35,127 nt of DNA from Candidatus Omnitrophota bacterium (GTDB lineage: Bacteria > Omnitrophota > Gorgyraeia > B26-G9): assembly GCA_023819605.1 (NCBI GenBank), contig JAMWCB010000004.1, positions 1 to 35,127 of the forward strand, in the 5' to 3' direction. Positions 9,138 through 16,771 of this stretch are shown here, one piece after another (position 1 is the first letter of the stretch; each line of letters begins with the position of its first letter). The position numbers and the translations under genes were made by a program. The notes beneath the pieces are model-generated. The model did no database searches. It saw only the letters and a program-made list of their open reading frames with translations, and was not told the origin of the DNA.

Positions 9138-10901
9138 TTAGCGTTCCTCCCGAAAAAGAAATTCCTTTAGTTTTTCCCGTGTATACGAATGAATCTCACC
9201 GGCCGTCGACATGCCCATAACGGTATTCGCTACTTCCCGCGCTTCGGCGAAAGAAACCGAACGGACGATTTTTTTGATCTCCGGTATTGCCACCGCGCTG
9301 GCGCTGAACTCATCCAACCCCAAGCCTAAGAGCAGCAGCGCGAACAAGGGCTCCGAGGCCATCTCACCGCACATCCCGACCCAGATACCGCGCGTATGCC
9401 CGATGTCGATCACCGATTTGATCAAGCGCAAAACCGCCGGATGGGCCGGATCATAAAGATAGGCGATCTTTTCATTAATGCGGTCGACCGCCAGCGAATA
9501 TTGAATCAGATCATTGGTGCCGATACTGAAAAACGCCACCTCTTTAGCCAATAAATCGGCAATCAGCGCCGCGGAAGGAACCTCGATCATAATGCCGACG
9601 TCGATTTGCTCATTAAACGGGATCGATTTTTTCCGCAAATCGATCTTCACCTCATGCAGAATCTGGTTCGCCTGTCGAAGCTCGTCCAATCCGGGTATCA
9701 TCGGATACATAATTTTCAAATTACCGTACACGCTGGCGCGCAAAATACCGCGCAGCTGCGTTTTAAAAATATCCGGGCGGGCCAGGCAAAAACGAATCGC
9801 GCGGCTGCCCATGAGCGGATTTATTTCCGAAGGAATGTCCAGGTGCGACACAAATTTATCCCCGCCTAAATCCATCGTCCGGATAATCACCGGGAATTTT
9901 TTCATCGCTTCCGCGACTTTCCGGTACGCCTGAAAATGCTCATCCTCGTCGGGAAGATCGCTCCGGTTCAAATACATATATTCCGTACGGTAAAGGCCGA
10001 TCCCCTGCGCGCCATGGGCGATAACCGAGGGCAACTCTTCGGGAAATTCGATATTTGCCGCCACCGTCACCGCATGGTTGTCTTTCGTCACCGCCGGCAG
10101 GCTTTTTAAACGGGATAACCCTTTTTCGAAATCGAGAAATTTCTGCTTTTCGCGCTGATACTTACGCACCGTCGCCGACGAAGGATGGACAATCATCATA
10201 CCCTGATTGCCCTCCAAAATAACCCGGTCGCCGTTTTTTACCTGGGCCGTAATCGTTTTCAATCCGACGACAGCCGGAATATTCAGCGATCTGGCTAAAA
10301 TAGCCGTATGCGACGTCCGCCCGCCCATATCCGTGGCAAAGGCAATAACATTATCTTTCTGCATCAGCGCCGTATCCGACGGCGATAGATTAGCCGCAAT
10401 AATGATTACCGGCTCTTTTAATTCCAGGAATCCCTCTTTTTGCTTCCCCAAGAGATTTCTGATGATGCGCTTGCCCACATCCTGAATATCCACCAAACGC
10501 TCGCGCAAATACTCATCGTCCATCTTGGAAAAAATTTCGGCGTAGCGTTTTAAAATTTCCATAAACGCAAATTCGACGTTTACCTGTTCTTTCTTTATTT
10601 TGTTGATAACCTCTTCGATCATCATCCGGTCTTCAAGAACCAGCAGGTGCGCATCAAAAATTTCCGCATGTTCCACACCCATTTTTTCCGCGATTTTTTT
10701 CTGGATATCGAGAATTTCCGAACGCGTCTTAATCAGCGCCTCCTCAAAACGCACGATTTCCAAAGGAATCTGCTGACTGGAAATATCATGGCGCAGGATT
10801 GTATAATCTTCGCTATCCCAGCAAAAAACCTTGCCGATGGCGATACCCGGCGATACCGCGATACCGTTGATCATCGTCTGTTTTTTTGTCTGTTTTTTCA
10901 T
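9138..10901 (-). CDS. ptsI: Phosphoenolpyruvate-protein phosphotransferase (PTS enzyme I)
   Basis: GGRTSHTAILARSLNIPAVVG active-site His region; PEP-utilizer C-terminal domain (GTNDLIQYSLAVDR, GMCGEMASEP). Start at 10901 (MKKQTKKQ), just after the ptsH stop. Confidence 0.95.
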   Translation of the reverse strand: MKKQTKKQTMINGIAVSPGIAIGKVFCWDSEDYTILRHDISSQQIPLEIVRFEEALIKTRSEILDIQKKIAEKMGVEHAEIFDAHLLVLEDRMMIEEVINKIKKEQVNVEFAFMEILKRYAEIFSKMDDEYLRERLVDIQDVGKRIIRNLLGKQKEGFLELKEPVIIIAANLSPSDTALMQKDNVIAFATDMGGRTSHTAILARSLNIPAVVGLKTITAQVKNGDRVILEGNQGMMIVHPSSATVRKYQREKQKFLDFEKGLSRLKSLPAVTKDNHAVTVAANIEFPEELPSVIAHGAQGIGLYRTEYMYLNRSDLPDEDEHFQAYRKVAEAMKKFPVIIRTMDLGGDKFVSHLDIPSEINPLMGSRAIRFCLARPDIFKTQLRGILRASVYGNLKIMYPMIPGLDELRQANQILHEVKIDLRKKSIPFNEQIDVGIMIEVPSAALIADLLAKEVAFFSIGTNDLIQYSLAVDRINEKIAYLYDPAHPAVLRLIKSVIDIGHTRGIWVGMCGEMASEPLFALLLLGLGLDEFSASAVAIPEIKKIVRSVSFAEAREVANTVMGMSTAGEIHSYTREKLKEFLFREER

Positions 10902-10905
10902 CCGT

Positions 10906-11181
10906 TTACTCACCGACCGATAAAATTTTTTCCAAAGCTTCCACTGCCGCCGCCGCGTCAAGGCCATCGGCGCTGATTTCGACCTCCTGCTTGAAGCCGG
11001 CAGCGAGCATCAAAATACCCATGATCGATTTGCCGTTTACCTTTTGTTTTCCTTTGCGCACGGAAATTTCGCTGTCGAATTTATTGGCAACCTGGACAAA
11101 TAACGCCGCCGGACGCGCATGCAGCCCGGTTTTATTTTTAATCACTACTTTTCTTTTCACACAATTTATTTCCGAAGCCAT
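10906..11181 (-). CDS. ptsH: Phosphocarrier protein HPr
   Basis: TGLHARPAALFV (His15 site) and KVNGKSIMGILML (Ser46 region). Confidence 0.93.
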   Translation of the reverse strand: MASEINCVKRKVVIKNKTGLHARPAALFVQVANKFDSEISVRKGKQKVNGKSIMGILMLAAGFKQEVEISADGLDAAAAVEALEKILSVGE

Positions 11182-11274
11182 ACGGGCGTCTTTTCTTTTT
11201 TCGGCATGCACGGGGCGACCCGTACTCCCGGAATCATAGCGGCGCACATTCAGCGGCCGGCAGATGCCGGCGCA

Positions 11275-12534
11275 TCATACATACATTGCATTCTTGCCGA
11301 ATTTGCTCTCCAACACAACGCTGATAATTTTTTTCGCGATTTTTTCCGAATTATGGCGAACATAATTCTCCGTACTGATATAATCGCCGGCAATACAGGA
11401 AACCCCCATTTGTTCAATCGCCGGGATATCCGCGCGCACCGGTTCGGAGTTTTCTTTTTTATATTTTTCAATAAACTCCTCGGGCACCGCGCCGGTATTC
11501 ACCACGCAATATTCGATCAACGGCGCGTGAGCATGCTCGATGATCGCCCGCAGGTGGTCGGCCGCGGTATAGTTATCGGTTTCCCCGGACTGGGTCATCA
11601 CGTTGCATATATACATTTTAATCGCTTTCGACGCCCCGATCGCCTCGGGAATGCCGCGGATCAATAAATTCGGCAGCACACTGGTGTAAAGGCTTCCCGG
11701 GCCAAAAATAATCGCCTCCGCGCCTTGAATCGCTTCCAGAACATCGGTCGTCGGGGAACAATCCGCCGGCTTCAGATACAACCGCGCAATCGGCCGGCGG
11801 CTGCTCGAAATTTTCGTCTCGCCAATCGTCGTCGCGCCATCAGCGTGCTCCGCAACGAGAGTCACCGGACGCAAGGTCGCCGGGATAACCGATCCGCTGA
11901 TTGCTAAAACTTTGCTCGACTCTTTGATCGCCCGATCAAAACCTCCGGTCAGTTTGGTCATCGCGGTAATGAACAGATTGCCGAAATTATGACCGGCTAA
12001 TTCAGTTCCCTCCGGGAACCGAAATTGAAAAAGTTCCTGCATCAACGGCGCGGCATCGGCCAAAGCGACTAAGCAGTTACGAATATCGCCCGGTGGCAAA
12101 ATATTAAACTGCTCGCGCAGCCGCCCGGAACTGCCGCCGTCGTCGGCTACGGTCACAATGGCGGTAATATTCGAGGTATAGCATTTTAATCCCTGCAGCA
12201 ATACCGAAAGGCCGGTACCGCCGCCAATAACCACCAATTTCGGGCCTTTGCTCAACTGACGGCGCTTATAGACGATATCGACCAGTTCTTTTTCCTGGTA
12301 TAACGGACGAAAAATAGCCGTTAATGATTTAATCAGCCGTTCAATACCGCTGATCACCAAGGCGATGCCAATGAACACAACCAATGAACCGACCAGCGGG
12401 AACACATCACGCGTTACGTCACGCACGCAGACGACGGTTCCGCTTACCAGGGCGATAACACCCAGTATCAGCAAAACAATCCAGCGTTTGACGTTCATCC
12501 CAGGGTAGAGCCATTTCAGAATCCGCATAAGCAA
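11275..12534 (-). CDS. yvcK: YvcK/CofD-like protein with N-terminal TM extension
   Basis: VVIGGGTGLSVLLQGLK, TVADDGGSSGRLREQFNILPPGDIRNCLVALAD, IFGPGSLYTSVLPNLL; two hydrophobic N-terminal segments. Confidence 0.9.
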   Translation of the reverse strand: MLMRILKWLYPGMNVKRWIVLLILGVIALVSGTVVCVRDVTRDVFPLVGSLVVFIGIALVISGIERLIKSLTAIFRPLYQEKELVDIVYKRRQLSKGPKLVVIGGGTGLSVLLQGLKCYTSNITAIVTVADDGGSSGRLREQFNILPPGDIRNCLVALADAAPLMQELFQFRFPEGTELAGHNFGNLFITAMTKLTGGFDRAIKESSKVLAISGSVIPATLRPVTLVAEHADGATTIGETKISSSRRPIARLYLKPADCSPTTDVLEAIQGAEAIIFGPGSLYTSVLPNLLIRGIPEAIGASKAIKMYICNVMTQSGETDNYTAADHLRAIIEHAHAPLIEYCVVNTGAVPEEFIEKYKKENSEPVRADIPAIEQMGVSCIAGDYISTENYVRHNSEKIAKKIISVVLESKFGKNAMYV

Positions 12535-12536
12535 AA

Positions 12537-12998
12537 CTACTTTTTTGCGTCTTCCTGTCGGATAATTTTCAACACGGTCTTTTCGTCGCGTGCGGCGCGC
12601 AGCGTATCCCGAAAATATTTATCCTTCAACAAACGAGAAATCCGCGCCAAGGCCTTCAGATGCGGCCCGGCGGAATGTTCCGGCGCCAGCAACAAAAAAA
12701 AGATATACACCGGCTCGCCGTCGAGAGAGTCGTAATTCACCCCCTGCTGCGACAACCCGAACGCTGCCGTCAAATCTTTAACGAGCATGGATTTGCCGTG
12801 GGGGATCGCGACCCCCTGTCCGATACCGGTTGAGCCGAGCGCTTCGCGTTCCAACAGTATCTTGACGATTTTTTCCTTTTCCTTGACTACCTGCGCTTTT
12901 ACCAGTAACTCGACCATTTCCCGGATTACATCTTCTTTATTCGTCGAAGTCAAATCCGCGCAGACCGCTTTTTCGTTCAAAAAATCCATTATTCTCAT
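12537..12998 (-). CDS. ptsN: PTS EIIA, fructose/nitrogen type
   Basis: LLEREALGSTGIGQGVAIPHGKS motif; start at MRIMDF after the hpf stop. Confidence 0.88.
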   Translation of the reverse strand: MRIMDFLNEKAVCADLTSTNKEDVIREMVELLVKAQVVKEKEKIVKILLEREALGSTGIGQGVAIPHGKSMLVKDLTAAFGLSQQGVNYDSLDGEPVYIFFLLLAPEHSAGPHLKALARISRLLKDKYFRDTLRAARDEKTVLKIIRQEDAKK

Positions 12999-13017
12999 GA
13001 CGCCAATCCTCTCGTGC

Positions 13018-13356
13018 TCAGCCAACTTCGGCGGTGTCGCCGGCAAATAATTGTTTCGGCGATGTTTTGCGATGCCCTTTTATCTTATCCTTAACACGCT
13101 GCAATGCCTTTTCCATGCGGGAACAGACATCGTCAATCGCCGAATACAAATCCTCTTTCGCCGATTTTTCCGTCAAGCGCAGCCGTTTCCCAAACAACGA
13201 TACTTCAATCTGATATAAAAATTTTTCTTCTCCGACGGTGACATGTGCGTCAATGATTTCCAAAGCGTATTTATTAAAGCGTTCAATTTTCTCTTCGATA
13301 TGCGCGCGCAATGCCGGAGTCAATTCAAGATGCCGTCCACTGATACGAATCTGCAC
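13018..13356 (-). CDS. hpf: Ribosome hibernation promoting factor (YfiA/HPF, short form)
   Basis: MQIRISGRHLELTPALRAHIEEKIERF; about 112 aa; GAGGAGG before a GTG start. Confidence 0.9.
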   Translation of the reverse strand: MQIRISGRHLELTPALRAHIEEKIERFNKYALEIIDAHVTVGEEKFLYQIEVSLFGKRLRLTEKSAKEDLYSAIDDVCSRMEKALQRVKDKIKGHRKTSPKQLFAGDTAEVG

Positions 13357-13392
13357 AAGCCATCCTCCTCTATATCTAAAAATAACGTACTT

Positions 13393-13421
13393 ATCTTAAC
13401 ATGGCTTGCCGCCAGCGTCAA
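13393..13421 (-). promoter_or_regulatory. Promoter for the hpf-ptsN-yvcK-ptsH-ptsI-metK-ahcY-fba operon
   Basis: Minus strand TTGACG (13421-13416), N17, TAAGAT (13398-13393). Confidence 0.6.
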
Positions 13422-13429
13422 GATCCCGC

Positions 13430-14164
13430 TTACATTACGAACTGCTCGCCGAGGTAAAATTTTTTCGCTAAAGGATCGTTAATCAACTCCTCCGGTTTTC
13501 CGGACAATAAAATTTTGCCGGCATTCATGATATAACTGCGGTCGGTGATACTCAATGTCTCCCGGACGTTATGATCGGTTAATAAAATTCCCAGCCCTTT
13601 TTTCTTTAAATCGGCGATAATCTGCTGCACTTCGAAAACCGCGATGGGATCGACGCCGCTAAACGGCTCATCCAACAGAATAAACGACGGGTTCATGACC
13701 AGGCAGCGCATTATTTCCAAGCGGCGGCGCTCGCCGCCGGAAAGCGTATACGCCTTACTCTTGACCAGCGCGGTCATTTTCAATTCTTCCAGCCGCTGCT
13801 CCAGCCGGCGGCGACGCTCGCGCGGACTGATCCGCAGCGTCTCCAAAACCGCCAACAAATTCTCCTCCACCGTCAATGCCCGAAAAATAGACGGCTCCTG
13901 CGATAAATACCCGATCCCCTGGCGCGCCCGCCGGTACATCGGCATCCGCGTAATATTCTTTTTGTCGAAATAAATATGCCCGGCATCCGGCCGTACTAAA
14001 CCGACAATCATATAAAACGTGGTCGTTTTTCCCGCGCCGTTCGGCCCGAGCAATCCGACAACCTCGCCTTTATGCATTTGAATGTTCACGCCATCAACGA
14101 TTTTCCGTTTGTGGTAGGACTTCCGAATGCCTTGGACATCGAGCAAATGGCCGGATTCGGTCAT
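13430..14164 (-). CDS. lptB: LPS export ABC transporter ATP-binding protein
   Basis: Walker A GPNGAGKTT, signature LSGGERRR, Walker B FILLDEPFSGVDPIAV; 4-bp ATGA overlap with kdsC. Confidence 0.93.
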   Translation of the reverse strand: MTESGHLLDVQGIRKSYHKRKIVDGVNIQMHKGEVVGLLGPNGAGKTTTFYMIVGLVRPDAGHIYFDKKNITRMPMYRRARQGIGYLSQEPSIFRALTVEENLLAVLETLRISPRERRRRLEQRLEELKMTALVKSKAYTLSGGERRRLEIMRCLVMNPSFILLDEPFSGVDPIAVFEVQQIIADLKKKGLGILLTDHNVRETLSITDRSYIMNAGKILLSGKPEELINDPLAKKFYLGEQFVM

Positions 14165-14703
14165 GGCCGCAACTCCCGGACTGGGGACGCATAACGCCGG
14201 ATGCACTCCGTCCAGCGATTCTGCGCTTTCAAAATCAGCTCGACGGCTTCACGCGCCGCACCCTGGCCGCCGCCGCGCTGCGTAACATAATCCGCCGCCG
14301 CTTTCACTTCCGCGCCGGCAGCCGGCACGGTTATCGCCAATCCGGCCGTCTGCAAAACCGCCAGATCGAGCAAATCGTCGCCCATATAACACACCTCCGC
14401 AGGCTGGAGGCGGTATTTTTTTAAAAAATCATGAAACACCGGTAATTTTTCGCGAATATTTTGGAAGACATCGGTTATGTGTAAATGCTGCGCCCGGCGC
14501 CGCACCGCCGCCGAGGCTTTACTGGTGAGCAACGCACAGCGATATCCCGCCTGCTGCCACAGCACAATCCCCAGGCCATCCTGAACATGAAACGTGCGCT
14601 GCTCCGAACGCGCGGCGTAGGTAAGCGACCCATCGGTAAGCACCCCGTCGACATCCAGAACCAATGCCCGAATATGCGCAGCTTTCCGCGCCACGCTCAT
14701 CAT
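14161..14703 (-). CDS. kdsC: KDO-8-phosphate phosphatase (HAD family)
   Basis: LVLDVDGVLTDGSL, LLTSKAS, CYMGDDLLDLAVL. Confidence 0.93.
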   Translation of the reverse strand: MMSVARKAAHIRALVLDVDGVLTDGSLTYAARSEQRTFHVQDGLGIVLWQQAGYRCALLTSKASAAVRRRAQHLHITDVFQNIREKLPVFHDFLKKYRLQPAEVCYMGDDLLDLAVLQTAGLAITVPAAGAEVKAAADYVTQRGGGQGAAREAVELILKAQNRWTECIRRYASPVRELRP

Positions 14704-15641
14704 AATCCCGCCTTCAACAGATCCTGGATATCCAAAAGCCCGACCGGACGGCCGAGGTCATCAATCACCGGCAGCTCATCGATGCGTTTATCTTTTAAAA
14801 TTTTCACCGCTTCCGCGGCCAAATGATGCTTATGAATCGAAGCCGGATTCTTCGTCATGATCTGTCCGACTTCCCGCGCCAGGATATTCGGATCATCCTC
14901 CAAATGGCGCCGCAAATCGCCGTCCGTAAAAATTCCGACCAGACGGCGCTGGCCATCGACCACCGACGCAGAACCGGCGCGCGATTCGGTGATCCGAAAT
15001 AAAACATCCCGCACTTTCGCCGTTTCGGCAACAACCGGATTGGCCTTGCCGGTGCGCATTAAATCTTTTACCTGCAATAACCGTTTTCCCAAGCTGCCGC
15101 CGGGATGATAAAACGCATATTCTTCGATTTTAAATCCCCGCCGGTCGACGACGGCCAGCGCCAACGCATCGCCCATCGCCAGGGTTACCGTAGTGCTGGC
15201 GGTAGGAGCGAGATTAAACGGGCAGGCCTCTTTATTCACACCGACATTCACCACAATATCGCTGTGACGGGCCAAAACCGAATCGAGATTTCCGGTAAAA
15301 CCGATCAAGACCGCCCCGATTTTTTTAATCAACGGCACCAGACGGGTAATCTCTTCCGTCTGTCCGCTATTGGATATCGCGATGACAATATCATCCCGCG
15401 TGACACGGCCCAGATCCCCATGCACCGCTTCCGCCGGATGTAAAAACAGGCTCGGCACCCCTAAACTCGCCAGCGTCGCCGAAATTTTCATGCCGATAAT
15501 CCCGGGTTTACCCATCCCGGTGACCACAATTCTGCCGGAGCACGCGGCGATCAGTTCAACCGCGCGATCGAAATCCCGATTCAAGCGGGGCAGTAGATCA
15601 AGAATGGCCCGCGCTTCGGTGCGCAGAACTTGCTTGGCCAT
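14700..15641 (-). CDS. kdsD: Arabinose-5-phosphate isomerase (KpsF/GutQ; SIS plus two CBS domains)
   Basis: GRIVVTGMGKPGIIGMKISATLASLGVPSLFLHPAEAVHGDLG and two C-terminal CBS motifs. Start at 15641 (MAKQV) or 15665. Confidence 0.93.
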   Translation of the reverse strand: MAKQVLRTEARAILDLLPRLNRDFDRAVELIAACSGRIVVTGMGKPGIIGMKISATLASLGVPSLFLHPAEAVHGDLGRVTRDDIVIAISNSGQTEEITRLVPLIKKIGAVLIGFTGNLDSVLARHSDIVVNVGVNKEACPFNLAPTASTTVTLAMGDALALAVVDRRGFKIEEYAFYHPGGSLGKRLLQVKDLMRTGKANPVVAETAKVRDVLFRITESRAGSASVVDGQRRLVGIFTDGDLRRHLEDDPNILAREVGQIMTKNPASIHKHHLAAEAVKILKDKRIDELPVIDDLGRPVGLLDIQDLLKAGL

Positions 15642-15657
15642 ACCTTGAAACGAACGT

Positions 15658-16512
15658 TTACGCATACAGCGCTTCCCTGATTTTTTGAGCCTTACGCAAC
15701 AAACCCGGCAAATCCGCCAAAGAAACCATATTCGGCCCGTCGCACAACGCGGCGTCAGGATTTTCATGAACTTCCAAAAACAATCCGTCGCAACCGGCAG
15801 CTACGGCGCTCAGCGCCAAAGGTTCGGCAAAAATACGCTCACCCGCCGATTTTCCCGCGCCGGCTCCCGGCAACTGGACACTGTGTGTGGCGTCAAAAAC
15901 TACGGGATATCCCGTCGACGATTTCATAAGGGGAATCGAACGCATATCGACAACCAAATTATGATACCCGAACGAACTGCCGCGTTCGGTGAGCATAATC
16001 CGTGTATTGCCGCTCGCCTCGATTTTTTTTACCGCGTGCACCATATCCTGCGGCGACAGAAACTGCCCCTTCTTGACATTAACGATCCGGCCGGTTTTCG
16101 CCGCGGCCGTCAACAAATCAGTCTGGCGACAGAGCAATGCCGGGATTTGCAGCACATCTAAAACCGCTTTCGCCTGATGCGCTTCCGCGGGATGATGAAT
16201 ATCGCTGAGCACGGGAAGATCGAATTTTCGCTTGATCCGGGACAGAATCGCCAATCCGCGCGTCAGGCCCGGGCCTCGAAAAGAATTGACGGACGTTCGG
16301 TTCGCTTTATCGTAACTGGCTTTAAAAATCAACGGCATATTCAACGCGCCGCAGATGTCCTTAAGCGCCGCCGCGATCCGCGCACAAATTTTTTCCGATT
16401 CAATCACACACGGGCCGGCAATGAGAAAAAATTGTTCCTCGTCATTCCATGAAGAGAATGTCTTTATTTTTCGCTTATTCACCGCTGGTCTCATACTAAC
16501 ATCAGAATTCAC
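15658..16512 (-). CDS. kdsA: 3-deoxy-8-phosphooctulonate synthase
   Basis: AGPCVIESEK, FKASYDKANRTSVNSFRGPGL, FDATHSVQLPG, EVHENPD. Confidence 0.95.
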   Translation of the reverse strand: MNSDVSMRPAVNKRKIKTFSSWNDEEQFFLIAGPCVIESEKICARIAAALKDICGALNMPLIFKASYDKANRTSVNSFRGPGLTRGLAILSRIKRKFDLPVLSDIHHPAEAHQAKAVLDVLQIPALLCRQTDLLTAAAKTGRIVNVKKGQFLSPQDMVHAVKKIEASGNTRIMLTERGSSFGYHNLVVDMRSIPLMKSSTGYPVVFDATHSVQLPGAGAGKSAGERIFAEPLALSAVAAGCDGLFLEVHENPDAALCDGPNMVSLADLPGLLRKAQKIREALYA

Positions 16513-16547
16513 CGCACGCGGACAGGCATCATTGTGGAATTATATAT

Positions 16548-16651
16548 AATGAAGCTCACCCGGGCTAAAGCCAGGGGTATCTGAGCGGAATCCCGCAATT
16601 CCGCGTTCAACCCCGGCCTTTAGGCCGGGGTTGTCAAAGATGCGTGGATAA
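16548..16651 (+). repeat. Long copy of the hairpin repeat with three consecutive stem-loops; candidate non-autonomous IS200/IS605- or REP-type element
   Basis: Ends match the copy at 242-292; contains cccgggctaaagccaggg, gcggaat-cccgca-attccgc and aaccccggcct-tt-aggccggggtt. Confidence 0.7.
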
Positions 16652-16659
16652 CCGATTGT

Positions 16660-16687
16660 ATTATACTTCGCCGGCGTTAAAAATCAA
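16660..16687 (-). promoter_or_regulatory. Promoter for kdsA-kdsD-kdsC-lptB
   Basis: Minus strand TTGATT (16687-16682), N16, TATAAT (16665-16660). Confidence 0.6.
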
Positions 16688-16717
16688 GACAAATTGCGAA
16701 CGGCGCCTCATAAAAAA

Positions 16718-16745
16718 CCGGAGCCCTTCGTCCGAAGGGCTCCGG
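16718..16745 (-). terminator. Intrinsic terminator of the giant YD-repeat gene
   Basis: CCGGAGCCCTTCG-TC-CGAAGGGCTCCGG 13-bp stem followed on the minus strand by TTTTTTA; 27 nt after the stop codon. Confidence 0.85.
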
Positions 16746-16771
16746 CGTGAAACACTTCCATCAATCGGAAC

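Noticed and set aside
16546-16771. Immunity gene or orphan toxin cassette downstream of the RHS-like gene
   Set aside because: Only the repeat element, the kdsA promoter and a terminator are present; no plausible small ORF.
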